From Leguminivora glycinivorella (Eukaryota > Arthropoda > Insecta > Lepidoptera > Tortricidae), in contig NC_062978.1 in assembly GCF_023078275.1 (NCBI RefSeq), positions 19,429,883 to 19,493,882 of the forward strand: a DNA stretch of 64,000 bases. Reading direction: 5' to 3'. The notes under the pieces were generated by a model, which was not told where the DNA came from, searched no databases, and saw nothing but the letters and a program-made list of their open reading frames with translations. The position numbers and the translations under genes are program-made. The first letter of the stretch is position 1; each line of letters opens with the position of its first letter. Of the stretch, positions 10,414 to 21,158 are shown one piece after another.

Positions 10414-11799
10414 AAGACTAGCCGAGGCAAAGTCGTGGCCTACGATGGAGCTCGACCAGAAGGTAACCCTGACTTGTAAGTTACCAAATAACTTCATGTA
10501 TCTTTACATTACAGAAGTAAGGATATTCCCGACAAAGGACGACAAATAAAACAGCTGACTCGATGTCCATTCAGTCGGACTCCCCTGTACCAACGCCCCA
10601 TGTTGACTGTCCTTCCGATTCACCCCTGTCACAGCGAATTTATTTTGTCACCCCGTCCTAAACCTAATAAGGATCAGAGGTAGTCACCAAAATACCCGCT
10701 CATAACAGAAGGATTTTGAACCTAGACTGCTTCGTAAAATCTTAATTGAATTTTGCGAAATAAAGGGGCCACTGATGAGAAGAAATTTTATGAGAAAAAG
10801 GGAAATAGTCTTAGCGTTTCGGGTCCTTTGAGTCATTAATAACGACCTTGGCTTTAAGCACCTTTAAACCGAAATGTTTTCGGCTTTCGTTCACCCTTGT
10901 TGGGTACAAAATGAATTATGATGAGATATATCTGCTAACCGATATACCTTTATATGTGGTTGGTTCAATAATTATGCTTGTAAAATATTTAAATCCATAT
11001 ATCGTAAGCAAAAACAGTTTCACTGTCTAATTTCTTACATATATTTTTTTTCGTTTACAATGATAAATTTTATTGACATTGACATAGATATAGACATAGA
11101 CATTTTATTAATAATATTATAAATATTACACTTTCATCAATTATTTAACAGCAATTAAATTAAGATTAATACAATTGAAAGTGAAAGAGAAAGTAGAAAT
11201 ATTTTTTTTACCTTTTATAATTATGTACTCTCAAAGAATTACCTACAAAAATATAAATTGATTAATCTATTTTTTTTGTCTTTTGTAAGTTTCGCACAGG
11301 ATTTTTTTTTTAATTCTTGCTGTCGGAACTTCGCGATATATGCTATTTAATATACATCTCGGACACATACAAAAACTTCGTTAAATACTTCTAACTCAGA
11401 AAGGGGAACTAAGTTTAATGAGCTGTACTCCTAATCGCAGCGACACAAAAACCACCCGACCGTGTAAAACTGGCGATATTTCTCGATCAAGTCATAATAG
11501 ACTACGTTTGACACTTGGGCGCTTCTATCGAATCCCACATCATTGTATGTCATACCAAACGCTCTAGCAAATGCGTAGTCTATTACCTAGAAAATACAAA
11601 AGAAATTGGAAGGAATTTGCCGTCGTATTTTTGTCCTATTGAACAGTTTATGAATAAAAGTTACATATGGGACTTGTGCAGTTTTTGAAAGTATGGGCAA
11701 AAGAAACGTGATGAATTATATGATGACCTTATCGCTGTCAGGAAAGTTGTTTTTATCTGTGAAGGTATCTGGGACCCTATTCTTGAACAGGGGCGAATT
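10414..11799. other. No recognised gene
   Basis: Unique-looking AT-rich DNA; a low-complexity 'gacata' run lies at about 11,078-11,102. I looked for exon-like conserved protein blocks and found none. Confidence 0.4.
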
Positions 11800-11972
11800 T
11801 TAATAAATAAATAATATAGGACATTCTTACACAGATTGACTGAGACCCACGGTAAGCTCAAGATGGCTTGTATTGCAGGTACTCAGACAACGATATACAT
11901 AATATACAAATACTTAGATACATAGAAAACATCCATGACTCAGGAACAACTATCTGTGCTCATCACAAATAA
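11800..11972 (+). repeat. Fragment of a common lepidopteran dispersed repeat
   Basis: 'taggacattcttacacagat', 'tgactgagacccac', 'gtaagctcaagatggcttgt', 'actcagacaacgatatacat', 'catgactcaggaacaa' and 'atctgtgctcatcaca' follow in the order I recall from many lepidopteran repeat insertions. Copies normally continue into a tRNA-like region; this one stops where the next repeat begins at about 11,975. Confidence 0.55.
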
Positions 11973-11974
11973 TA

Positions 11975-12275
11975 TCAAAGACATATATAATTCCGTATTA
12001 GACAGATAGTCTAAAAAAAACGTACCTCAGTACCATACAAAAAAAGGTACGGTGGCCTAGATGGCATTATGATGGCACATTTGGGGTACGCTCAGCTAGA
12101 TGGCGAATATTAATATTTGACATTTTAACACAAATCGAGCTAAGAATATGGGCCAAATTGTTAAAACTGAGGTTCAAAGTTTTAAGCCTGTGTCAAGAGA
12201 TGGCAGTCTATGCACTGTGAATACACATTTTACCTTGACAGTAACTCTCTATAATACTCGATCCTCTTTGATAAT
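11975..12275 (+). repeat. Dispersed repeat, copy 2 of a pair
   Basis: Matches 1,183-1,455 in order and orientation, with an additional ~40-base segment after 'cctcagtaccatac' that includes a partial internal duplication ('ctagatggca' and 'ctagatggcg'). Confidence 0.7.
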
Positions 12276-13052
12276 ATATAAGGCAGTACAGTCGGCATCA
12301 AAAGTATCGGATCAAGTAACGCTTTAGAAGTAGGTAACTACCATTAAACAATATGCCTTTGAATGGTGTTGTGTACATCAGTATCGTGTACATAAGTGAC
12401 GTTATTATGTGAAAAGTCGTCATTTTTAAGTCAATACGGGTAAGTTTGTGATAAGGAGAAGTGTGTATGGCCTTCACATTTGGCCTATTTAAACCCATGA
12501 TCAGTGTTCATTGAGAGTTCATATGTTTACCACTAACTGTGAATAGCATGCAGCAAAAGTAAGTACTCGCAAAAACACCTGTGACTATTGAATAAAAGGG
12601 TGAAATGTGAAAGCCAGACATACTTCTCCTCATGACACACTTACCCGTATTGACCTTAGCTAGTGTCAACATTTTGGCAAGGAAACTGCACCTCTACCAT
12701 GGTTTTTTGAAGTGTTAGAATACATTACCCTTTCGATTCCCTCTTATTATCCTCTCGATAGCGTAAACATCGCAAAAACTGTATGTAATTAATGCTTGTT
12801 GTAAGTCACCAATAGGCTTGTTTCCTTATAATCAAATCAGCTTCTTTTTAAGAACTGTCAAAACGATTTGCTTAGTATGGAATTACTATGAAATACTGAG
12901 GAGTGACGTCACAGTCAATTCATTTACATTATATCTTTCTCTTTGACTTATTAAAAGAAATTATGTTTAAACATAACTGCAGTGCTGTCCATAATATATT
13001 TTTCTTCTAATTTAAATGTGGTGCTTGCACTGCATAAAATAATTTTTTTTTA
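12276..13052. other. No recognised gene
   Basis: AT-rich DNA. Two related words, 'tacgggtaagtttgtgataa' (about 12,436-12,455) and 'cacacttacccgtattga' (about 12,636-12,653), lie in inverted orientation about 200 bases apart and may bound a small decayed element. Confidence 0.35.
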
Positions 13053-13330
13053 ACCCCCGACGCAAAAACAACGGGGTGTTATAAGTTTGAGGTGTCTGTC
13101 TGTCTGTCTGTCGTATGTCTGTCTGTTTGATTGTCTGTCTGTCTGTGTGTGTGTCTGTCTGTGGCATCGTAGCTCCCGAACGGATGAACCGATTTAGACT
13201 TAGTTTTTTTATCTGAAAGCTGATTAATTAGGTATAGGAAACTAGCCTATTGAGAGCGCTGTCGGCACTAATCACTTTCTGCGTACAATGAAAGTCATTT
13301 TCTGTGACGTTTATGTAATGGGGTTAAAGA
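13053..13330 (+). repeat. Dispersed repeat with (GTCT)n microsatellite
   Basis: Starts 'aacccccgacgcaaaaacaa', 'cggggtgttataag', continues through about 80 bases of GTCT/GTGT simple repeat (about 13,093-13,163) and then 'ggcatcgtagctcccgaacg', 'gatgaaccgattta'. A diverged relative without the microsatellite is at 505-645. Confidence 0.65.
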
Positions 13331-13486
13331 CTTCATCACACCCGCACTTTAGATGTGCTATTGCACACGGGCGGAGCGTGAGATATAGAAAAATCGTTCA
13401 CCCAAGGGAATAATGAAATTGTTTGTACCGTACTTAACTTTTTTACATCTATTTACATATTTTTTACATTGCGAGTGTGATGAAAA

Positions 13487-13612
13487 ACATTGTGTGTAAC
13501 TCGGGGAGTATGAATATTACTAACTCGAGTCTTTAAATCGCTCCGGCAAGCCGTCGCGATATAACTTACTCTCGTTAGTAATATTCAACTTCCTCCCCTT
13601 GTTGAACAATGT
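13487..13612. mobile_element. Foldback element, arms about 44 bp
   Basis: The left arm (13,487-13,530) runs 'acattgtgtgtaactcgggg', 'agtatgaatattactaac', 'tcgagt'. The right arm (13,568-13,612), reverse complemented, runs 'acattgttcaacaagggg', 'aggaagttgaatattactaa', 'cgagagt'. The loop is about 37 bases. It may be the end of a larger element starting at about 13,330. Confidence 0.7.
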
Positions 13613-13983
13613 ACCTACTATTATTACTCATAAAGAATAAACAATTTTCTTAATATTTATAGTTTTATCCTGCTAGTCTTTGATACTTAATACACATTAT
13701 TACTGATATATTTTGTCAACTTGGCTTTAAACTATTTTAATGATTTGCTGTCTCTCACCTCACTGGGTAAGTTATTACTACATCTGGGCTCTCTCGGACA
13801 TGATGTTTTTTTTTACCGTAACCTGTTCTGTGCTTAATAAATTTTATTTTGTCTGTATTTCTCAAACAATGCCTAAAATTTCTTTTCAATACAGATGGTG
13901 TTTTTTTTACGCACTAGTGTGAGAAGTGGTTCATTATATGCCAGGTCGAAACTTCGGAGGCTCATCTGTACTGAAAAACGTCG

Positions 13984-14102
13984 TACGATACACGTGCAAA
14001 AAGGAAATTCGTAACTCGTGTCGATTTAAAACACTCCCTTCGGTCGTGTTTTAATTTATCGCCACTCGTTTCGAACTTCCTTTTTTACGCACTTGTATCG
14101 TA
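13984..14102. mobile_element. Foldback element, arms about 55 bp
   Basis: Left 'tacgatacacgtgcaaaaag', 'gaaattcgtaactcgtgtcg' and 'atttaaaacac' are mirrored on the right as 'gtgttttaatttatcgccac', 'tcgtttcgaacttcc' and 'acgcacttgtatcgta'. The two arms meet almost directly at about 14,037. No ORF. Confidence 0.7.
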
Positions 14103-14379
14103 ATGTACTATTTTGTTAATGTAATGTTCGTATTATCGTATTATATTATAGAGTAACGAATAAGAAATAACCTATTCTATCCATACTTTTCAATAAGGAT
14201 GTAGCTCGTAAAGTAAAGATCCCTTAACTAAATCGAAGATTCTCAATATCGTAAAATTCTTAAGCAAAGAAAAGAGAAAGATAAACGCAGCTCCAATCAT
14301 GGAGCGTATTAGCTTTCCATTTCTGAAATGAAGTCTGGCTTTAGTATTTTCCATTTTTCTAGATTTAAGTTTAATAGGC

Positions 14380-14601
14380 AGGGGAGACAGAGGTTAGTCG
14401 TGACAGAGGGGGGTTGTGACAAAGTCGATGTTTGGGAACTTCTTAGGTATTAGCAAGCTCGCAACGCAACAGCGCAGGTTTTTTAGTCCAAGTCACGGGT
14501 TAGCAAACGCGCGCTATTGCGAACTTGCTGATAGTTAATAAGTTCCTGAAAATAGACGTTTTCACAACTGACCTCTCTCACAACTCACCCCAGTCTCCCC
14601 T
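14380..14601. mobile_element. Small MITE (222 bp) with imperfect terminal inverted repeats
   Basis: The left end 'aggggagacagaggttagtc', 'gtgacagagg', 'gggttgtga' pairs with the right end, which reverse complemented is 'aggggagactggggtgagtt', 'gtgagagagg', 'tcagttgtga'. The interior has inverted word pairs too ('gggaacttcttaggtatt' against 'taataagttcctga'). No coding capacity. Confidence 0.7.
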
Positions 14602-14924
14602 AGTCTTATAGATTTAGACTAAGACAAATAAATATTCGATACAGGTGCTTATCAGGCTCTTGGATAATATTGGGAGAGAGCAATATTTCTTGGTAATACA
14701 ATAACAAGGTTAAACAACGCTGGTAGGTACAAATTACAAATTCTTTATTCGTCGAACATAGGTGTATAATATGATGGTTACAGGTATACATTCTTGTTTC
14801 ACTATGTCGTACCCGAGGGAATACGAAAGTTTTGTGAATCATTGATAATATAAATTATCATGCATCATGCACTAAAACAAATATTTACAACAGAATGAGA
14901 TGTCAACAATAAAAGTTATTAAAT
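14602..14924. other. No recognised feature
   Basis: AT-rich DNA downstream of the LINE C 3' end. No gene or repeat recognised. Confidence 0.35.
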
Positions 14925-16770
14925 AAATTGAATTGAATTAGAACTACAGGTATACAATAATAATTTCTTAGAATTAATTAATTAATAAGCTACAAAAATT
15001 AGTCAAGGTTTTCAGTTAGAAATTCATGGCAAGAATAAAAAGCCTTGCTGACCAAAAATTCTTTAACGGACTTTTTAAATAATGTTGTGTCACATAATCT
15101 CCGTATATGCTCAGGTAGCTTGTTCTGTTGTACACTCTGGGGGCCATGCCGAGAACGCTTCTTGACAAGAGAGCAGTTCGTGATGGATGTGCACACACCA
15201 TGTTTTGCAAACGTTGACTGTTCAAAGGTTTAAATATATCTGGATGATTTTTTACAAAAACGACTAATTCATAGATATAAATACAAGGAAGAGTCAATAT
15301 TTTTAAGTTTACGAAATATGGCTTACATGATTCTAAGGGTGGTAGATGATGGGTCGCTCTAAGACATTTTTTCTGGGCTTTGAAAGCCAAGAACCAGTCA
15401 GTCGAATTTCCCCAGAAAATAATGCCGTATCGGAGACAAGAGGATATGTATGCATGATAAGCTGTTAATACAACAGACTGGCTAGCAACGTTTTTTAACA
15501 TAAACAGCGCATATGAGTAGCGGCTCAACTTTTTACAAACATTATCAATTTGTCCCCTCCAGTTCATATTCATGTCTAAAACTAATCCCAGAAAGGTTGT
15601 GCTTGAGACTTCTGTTATTTGTTGGCCCCTATAATTAACATCCAAATTTCCCAATTCGTTTTTCTTTTGTCTAAAATTCATAAACTTTGTCTTTTCGATA
15701 TTAATTTTTAAATTATTTACATTAAGCCAATTTATTATACAATCTAGAGCATGATTCATTTCATAATTTATGTCAATGTCATCATTATTTAAATACGAAC
15801 CAGTAAAAATGGCGGTGCTGTCATCCGCAAAAAGAACCATTGGATTATTAGTAGTTTTAGGAAGATCATTTATATATATATTAAAGAGCAAAGGCCCTAA
15901 AATGCTCCCTTGCGGCACACCAAAAAATGATTGTCTTAACTCTGACATATATGAGATCTCTGTTTTAGTTTTAAGACATAGTTTTGTCACCACCGTGTAC
16001 TGCTTCCTACCACTAATATATGACTCAATTAGGTTTAGTACGTTGCCTCTAACGCCATATTTTTCAAGCTTATTTAATAAAATCTTGGGATGCACACAAT
16101 CAAAAGCTTTAGTCAAATCCATATAAATTGCTGTTACGGGCATTCGTTTGTCCATACTAACTACCACTTTAGATACCAGCTCATATATCGCTTCATCAAT
16201 GGAGCGGTTCTTACGAAAACCTTTTTGTTCACAAGTAAATAATCCTTTAGTTTCAAAGTAATTATAAATATTCGTGTAGATCACCTTCTCAAAAACTTTT
16301 GATATAATTGATAACAATGCTATTGGTCTATAGTTACCTAAGTAATTTTTGTCGCCTTTTTTAAATAATGGGACAATTTTTGTAATTTTTAATTTATCGG
16401 GGGAAACTCCATTTACTATGCAAAGGTTCATTATATGGCTGATAACTGGTGCAATCATAAAACCAACGCTTTTCAAAATTTTAGTGTCAATGTCATCATA
16501 ACCAGTGCTTCTTGTATTTTTGAGTGAATTAATTATTTTTAGAATGTCAGTTGAATTCACAGGTGGCATAAATAATGAATTAGAAAGATTATTTGCAATT
16601 AAATTATTCAAATTATTAGAATTGGTATTTAAATTACAATTATTCACAATATCATTAATTGAATCTATACAAAAATTATTAAAAGCATCTGCTATCTGTT
16701 TTGGGTGATTCAGAACTTTACCCTTGTCATTTATACTTGCAATAGTCTCTGAGGGAAATATTTCTTAGGT
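14925..16770 (-). mobile_element. LINE C: 5'-truncated non-LTR retrotransposon (CR1/Jockey-type)
   Basis: The element reads on the minus strand. Its open frame extends upstream of the first start-like codon to a stop at about 16,769, so the coding frame is truncated rather than initiated here; the endonuclease domain and any ORF1 are missing. Downstream of the stop at 15,016 is a short (~80-base) 3' UTR ending in a pentanucleotide tail (TTCAA-type units, about 14,926-14,941). No clear target duplication could be identified at the ends. Confidence 0.85.
15016..16647 (-). CDS. LINE C ORF2 fragment: reverse transcriptase and C-terminal region
   Basis: 543 codons counted from a GTG that is not a real start; the same frame continues open about 40 codons upstream. 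The reverse transcriptase fingers/palm begin near residue 88 (KITKIVPLFKKGD). The conserved NYRPIALLS is at 105-113, the motif with the first catalytic aspartate (YMDLTKAFD) at 175-183, GVPQGSILGP at 243-252 and the catalytic FADD at 273-276. The thumb and the YG-IFWG motif follow, then a C-terminal region ending in LFILAMNF. It would copy LINE RNA into DNA at a nicked target, but without the endonuclease half it cannot act alone. The frame is uninterrupted for its whole length, so the copy is fairly young. It is clearly distinct in sequence from LINE A and LINE B. Confidence 0.88.
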   Translation of the reverse strand: MNNCNLNTNSNNLNNLIANNLSNSLFMPPVNSTDILKIINSLKNTRSTGYDDIDTKILKSVGFMIAPVISHIMNLCIVNGVSPDKLKITKIVPLFKKGDKNYLGNYRPIALLSIISKVFEKVIYTNIYNYFETKGLFTCEQKGFRKNRSIDEAIYELVSKVVVSMDKRMPVTAIYMDLTKAFDCVHPKILLNKLEKYGVRGNVLNLIESYISGRKQYTVVTKLCLKTKTEISYMSELRQSFFGVPQGSILGPLLFNIYINDLPKTTNNPMVLFADDSTAIFTGSYLNNDDIDINYEMNHALDCIINWLNVNNLKINIEKTKFMNFRQKKNELGNLDVNYRGQQITEVSSTTFLGLVLDMNMNWRGQIDNVCKKLSRYSYALFMLKNVASQSVVLTAYHAYISSCLRYGIIFWGNSTDWFLAFKAQKKCLRATHHLPPLESCKPYFVNLKILTLPCIYIYELVVFVKNHPDIFKPLNSQRLQNMVCAHPSRTALLSRSVLGMAPRVYNRTSYLSIYGDYVTQHYLKSPLKNFWSARLFILAMNF

Positions 16771-16894
16771 ATTATAAAGTCTAAAATGAACGCATAGGTA
16801 TTTTGATAAAACTTCCATTACTTCTTACTTTATAATTGTACATTTTTACATTGTTTATAGGAATCTACATCTTAATCTACTTATGTTTTGTTTA
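16771..16894. other. No recognised feature
   Basis: Short AT-rich spacer between LINE C and the next LINE 3'-end fragment. Confidence 0.35.
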
Positions 16895-16970
16895 TTTGAA
16901 CTTCTTTCTTTATTGCACAAAATATACACAATATACAAATGGCGGACTTAATGTCAAAAGGCATTCTCTA
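16895..16970 (-). mobile_element. LINE 3' end fragment
   Basis: Reverse complement reads 'agaatgccttttgacattaa', 'gtccgccatttgtat', 'ttgtgcaataaagaaag'. From memory this is the 3' UTR end of a LINE family common in Lepidoptera. Only the end is present. Confidence 0.6.
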
Positions 16971-17282
16971 ATAGTCAAATACTATAGGACCAGAAAGAAA
17001 TAATTACTACTCCTTTTGCCTCAATCTGTAGACATAGTTCGTAAATAAATAATTTGAAACCATGTGAAGTCCTTTTTAGCCAATACTGTATTTAAAAGTT
17101 TTCCCTGTAAAAATTAAGTCAGGGAGCCTGAACTTTTTCGTAAAAAGATTCCTACGAAAACCGGCATTTGGAGCAAAAACCCCAGAAGTTGATGGATTGG
17201 TGCTTCCATATTAGCGGCTAGAATTTTCTCTTTGAAATTCCTTCGGTTTTAGCATACATAGATCTGGTATATTTTATACCTT
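16971..17282. other. No recognised feature
   Basis: AT-rich sequence with no gene or repeat I can name. Confidence 0.35.
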
Positions 17283-17512
17283 TTTAGGGTTCCGTAGTCA
17301 ACTAGGAACCCTTATAGTTTCGCCATGTCTGTCTGTCCGTCCGTCCGTCCGTCCGTCCGTCCGTCCGTCCGTCCGTCCGCGGATAATCTCAGTAACCGTT
17401 AGCACTAGAAAGCTGAAATTTGGTACCAATATGTATATCAATCACGCCGACAAAGTGCAAAAATAAAAAATGGAAAAAATGTTTTATTAGGGTACCAATG
17501 TCACAATCATGC
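17283..17512 (+). repeat. Truncated 'agggttccgta' repeat with (CCGT)10
   Basis: Starts 'tttttagggttccgtagtca', continues to a CCGT microsatellite (10 units, 17,337-17,376), then 'ggataatctcagtaaccg' and 'aatgttttattagggtacc', where it breaks off. Almost identical to the first 200 bases of the full copy at 20,081-20,638, except for microsatellite length and single bases, so the two copies share a recent origin. Confidence 0.8.
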
Positions 17513-17569
17513 TTTGTAAGCGTATCGTAGCTACATAGCTCTACTTACCTCTCTTGGACTGAGCCAGGC

Positions 17570-17835
17570 CCCGTAGCTGAATGGCATTTCTGCGACGCGC
17601 AACGCCACCGAAACACCGCAGAGAGGTAGTCTGGCTCTGTCACGCCAATATGTAAGAGCGATAGTGATAGATAGCTACGAAAGAGATATTATCGTGAGCG
17701 TTTCGTGAACGTTTGTACATTCAACTACGCACATGAACAGACTGCTTTCCGATCGCCAAGAAACGTGAACGATTTTCACTTCATCTAGGCAGGCAGGCAC
17801 GCGCATATTCTGGTTAGTTCGTTATCGCCCCTGGT
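17570..17835 (+). mobile_element. SINE-like dispersed repeat
   Basis: 'ccccgtagctgaatggcatt' resembles a tRNA A-box. It is followed by 'accgaaacaccgcagagagg', 'tagtctggctctgtcacgcc' and 'gatagctacgaaagagatat', sequences I recall as a repeated element of lepidopteran genomes. It ends near 'aggcaggcacgcgc' at about 17,788-17,805; a second 'ggcaggcacgcgc' follows the neighbouring SINE at 18,069, so that SINE may lie between partial duplicates. Confidence 0.5.
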
Positions 17836-17887
17836 CCCCCGGACCGGATGGCATGTGTAAATGCATTACCCCAACGTAAAAAAAAAA

Positions 17888-18063
17888 TTGTGGGTTAAAT
17901 TGTGGCGTAGGCGAGAGGCTAGCAACCTGTCACTGCAATGTCACAGTTTCGTTTTCTTTCAACCCCCTTATTTGCCAAGAGTGGCACTGAAGCGTTAGTA
18001 GTTTCATGTGTTCTGCCTACCCCTTTATGGGATACAGGCGTGATTGTATGTATGTATGTAAAA
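17888..18063 (+). mobile_element. SINE, near full length at its 3' end
   Basis: Runs 'aaattgtggcgtaggcgaga', 'ggctagcaacctgtcactgc', 'aatgtcacagtttcgttttc', 'ttgccaagagtggcac', 'gtttcatgtgttctgcctac', 'atgggatacaggcgtgattg' and ends in a (TATG)n tail followed by an A run. The 3' end recurs at 8,895-8,975. The tail of short tandem units is typical of lepidopteran SINEs. Confidence 0.7.
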
Positions 18064-19255
18064 AAAAAGGCAGGCACGCGCAACTTCATCGTATTGTAAC
18101 TTCTGCCAATGAGCGATATGTCAACATTACTAATTACTGTATTTTTAAAAACTGACTTCAATATTCCTTTGAACCTTTGTACCCTTGCTTTAAAGCTCCA
18201 ATTACATTTTAACTTTAAAATCTTAGGCAAGTTAGAAAACAAGCAAACGCTGCTGTCAACGGGAGTTATAAATGATGGAACCCTTTACCGAAAAGGCCCA
18301 GCTTTTTCCCTAAAACGCGATTTCGGGAAATATTCCGCCGGGAGGTATCTGAATGGAATTTTGTGAGTCGGGATATCTTTTATGTTTACGTAAACATGTG
18401 TCTAGTACAATGAGGCGAGGATTTGGTGCCTTGATGAATGAATGACTTGGGTTGAAGGATGTTTAGGTGATATTAAGTTAAATAGTCAAAAGTTTGTGGG
18501 CAACATATGAAGCTAGATTTGGTGCCTAGGCTATTTTATTTTATTTTTATTTCCTGGAGAAACAACAGAGGTATGTGACAGGATAATACAAATTAATTGA
18601 CAGTTAACCAGTAACATTAGGTAATTATCACAAAACATGGACGAAATAGATTGACGCAATTTACGGATAAAAAAAATGGTTATACTGAGCACCTTTTACT
18701 ATGGAACGTTCCTCAAAGTGGGTAAAATGTCACGAATGTCCCGATTCCCGATCAGACTAAGAATTTCATCATCTCCTTTTCACTCGTGGGTGTAGAAGTT
18801 TTTTTCGTATATTTGTGATCAATTATGATGATAGCGATGGGCTATCAATATGCAAAATCTCCATTTCACCCAACTTTTTTTATTTTTTTTATTTGTTTTT
18901 TTTTCTTCGAACCCGTTAATTGCTTAAATTAGTACTAAAACTTGACTTAGCCTAACTTTTTTGGTAATACTCGTATATAGGCGTTAGGTTTATGTATGAC
19001 TGTATGGGTATGTCATAAAACTCATAAACGTGTTGCAATAAACCTAACCTAATCATTGCGCCATCTAAACGGACACATCCCTATCAATGAACATAAATCT
19101 AATGGAAACTGCCCAGTTAGCCGTGAATCAAAATGACGTGACACGCACTGACGTCACACTGCGCGTTTGTGACGTTACAGCACGTCATTGTTCGCAACGT
19201 GTCACGTTTGAGCGGGTTGGTTTCCGAATTGTGATTGGATTTATGCCTTGAGGTT
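18064..19255. other. No recognised gene
   Basis: AT-rich DNA with T tracts (18,880-18,905) and a short CCTAA-type run at about 19,043-19,051. No coding or repeat assignment possible. Confidence 0.35.
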
Positions 19256-19259
19256 TGGT

Positions 19260-19565
19260 ACGATAATGTCATCATCATCATCCTCCTTAGGTTATCCCGG
19301 AGCCTGGGGTCCGCTTTGACAACTAATCCCAAGATTTGGCGTAGGCACTAGTTTTTACGAAAGCGACTGCCATCTGAACTTCCAACCCGAAGGGTAAAAC
19401 TAGACCTTATTGGAATTAGTCCGTTTTCACGATGTTTTCCTTCATCGAAAAGCGACTGGCAAATATCAAATGACATTTCGCACATAAATTCCGAAAAACT
19501 CATTGGTGCGAGCCGGGGTTCGAACCCGCGACCTCCGGAACGAAAGTCGCACGTACTATTACGTC
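19260..19565 (-). mobile_element. tRNA-derived SINE with (GAT)n tail, 5'-truncated
   Basis: Reading the minus strand from about 19,540: 'ggaggtcgcgggttcgaacc' gives a perfect tRNA B-box (GGTTCGAACC). It continues through 'atgagtttttcggaatttat', 'tgcgaaatgtcatttgatat', 'ggactaattccaataagg', 'aaaaactagtgcctacgcc', 'aaatcttgggattagttgtc' and 'gcggaccccaggctccggg' to a 'gatgatgatgatgac' tail at 19,266-19,280. This order is one I recognise from lepidopteran SINEs. The A-box half is not evident, so the 5' end is truncated or replaced. Confidence 0.8.
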
Positions 19566-20079
19566 GCATGTAAATATTTTTATTGTTTGTCACTGTCAGT
19601 TTAGTACACATAGCTACCGCAGACCGCAATATGGCGCTGGTTGGCAAGTTTAATGCACGGCCAAGCGGTGTCCGACCCTTTAAAACGGTACGATACTGTT
19701 GACTTACCTAGACAACCAAACATAAACAAATAATTCGTTCAGTAGTATTAAAAAAAGCATGTAATATCTTTGTATCTTTTGAGTGTAGAGGTATTATGTT
19801 GTTTTCCATAATTTTGTTCATGTTACCTGTCATGATAGTTTTTCACCGGATGGTTAAACCGGAAGATCAGCGCTGGAAGTCCCAGCAATATGCTGAGGTT
19901 AAACCAACTAGTTACCCTTAACAAAATCTAACTTGTTTGAACCAAAGAGCACGTAGGCGCTATTTTAACCAAAAAAACTTGTTGAACGAACATGAAAATT
20001 GGTTGTTTTTTCTCTCAGTGTATGATGCTTTAGTACTGATTGATTATCACGTTTTCTATTCGCGAATTAATAGTATTTT
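19566..20079. other. No recognised gene
   Basis: Unique-looking AT-rich sequence between a SINE and the next dispersed repeat. Confidence 0.35.
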
Positions 20080-20080
20080 T

Positions 20081-20638
20081 TAGGGTTCCGTAGTCAACTA
20101 GGAACCCTTATAGTTTCGCCATGTCTGTCTGTCCGTCCGTCCGTCCGTCCGTCCGTCCGTCCGTCCGCGGATAATCTCAGTAACCGTTAGCACTAGAAAG
20201 CTGAAATTTGGTACCAATATGTATATCAATCACGCCAACAAAGTGCAAAAATAAAAAATGGAAAAAAATGTTTTATTAGGGTACCCCCCCTACATGTAAA
20301 GTGGGGGCTGATATTTTTTTTTATTATAACCCCAACGTGTGATATATTGTTGGATAGTTATTTAAAAATGAATAAGAGTTTACTAAGATCGTTTTTTGAT
20401 AATATTAATATTTTCGGAAATAATCACTCCTAAAGGAAAAAAAAGTGCGTCCCCCCCCCCTCTAACTTTTGAACCATATGTTTAAAAAATATGAAAAAAA
20501 TGACAAAAGTAGAACTTTATAAAGACTTTCTAGGAAAATTGTTTTGAACTTGATAGGTTCAGTAGTTTTTGAGAAAAATACGGAAAACTACGGAACCCTA
20601 CACTGAGCGTGGCCCGACACGCTCTTGGCCGGTTTTTT
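20081..20638 (+). mobile_element. Full 'agggttccgta ... tacggaaccct' element with (CCGT)8
   Basis: Begins 'tttttagggttccgtagtca' and ends 'aactacggaaccctacactg', 'agcgtggcccgacacgctct', 'tggccggtttttttt'. The end words 'agggttccgta' and 'tacggaaccct' are inverted copies, giving short subterminal inverted repeats; 'agcgtg' and 'cacgct' near the 3' end form a small hairpin. The CCGT microsatellite has 8 units (20,133-20,164). It has no ORF. The family is abundant in Lepidoptera as I recall it, but its class (MITE, SINE or other) is uncertain. Confidence 0.75.
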
Positions 20639-20954
20639 TTATTTCTAAATATTCAAACATTAATGTTGTAAATATTACTACCCGGGACGGAATTTAGTAA
20701 TAACCTTAATTCCAACTATTCCACGCTACTAAACGCTATCAGCAGCCCATCCATCAAAGTAAACTCAATACATAGCATTATTCATAATTTGTCTCGCTCG
20801 CGCAACTATAAATTATATGAAACGCAACGATCAATCAACTCTGAGACACGGTTTAAAACTAAGCTGGGGGTCGCTATTTTGTTTTGGGGTAACTTACCTA
20901 CAAGCTGCATACAAATACATATAGCTAAATTAGTGAAATGAGTACACTACTCAG
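20639..20954. other. No recognised feature
   Basis: Unassigned AT-rich sequence. Confidence 0.35.
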
Positions 20955-21090
20955 CAAAATGGTGTGTACAAGTTTCTAATGGGTCGGCAACGCGCATGTG
21001 ACACCCTTTGAGTTGCAGACGTCCATAGGTTACGGTGAACGCTTTCCACCAGGTGGACCGCATGCCTGTTTGCCACCGACGCGGTATATA
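20955..21090 (-). mobile_element. SINE-like dispersed repeat, copy 3
   Basis: Reverse complement: 'cggtggcaaacaggcatgcg', 'gtggaaagcgttcaccgtaa', 'cctatggacgtctgcaactc', 'gtgtcacatgcgcgttgccg', 'acccattagaaacttgtaca'. It matches copies at 648-790 and 5,995-6,130 throughout. Confidence 0.75.
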
Positions 21091-21158
21091 AAAAAATAAG
21101 ACATTGATAGGGAATTTCGCTGAAGTTTACAAAATTATCAAATTTAAATACATCAAAA

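Noticed and set aside
10848..11030. Possible short host exon or membrane peptide
   Set aside because: Only 60 codons, no conserved motif, no convincing splice context.
15045..16708. Plus-strand ORFs across LINE C, and similar ones across LINE A at 48,029-49,710
   Set aside because: They are antisense shadows of the reverse transcriptase frames with no motifs of their own.
19500..19545. tRNA gene suggested by a perfect B-box
   Set aside because: The downstream sequence is a known-looking SINE body with a GAT tail, and no matching A-box or acceptor stem was found.
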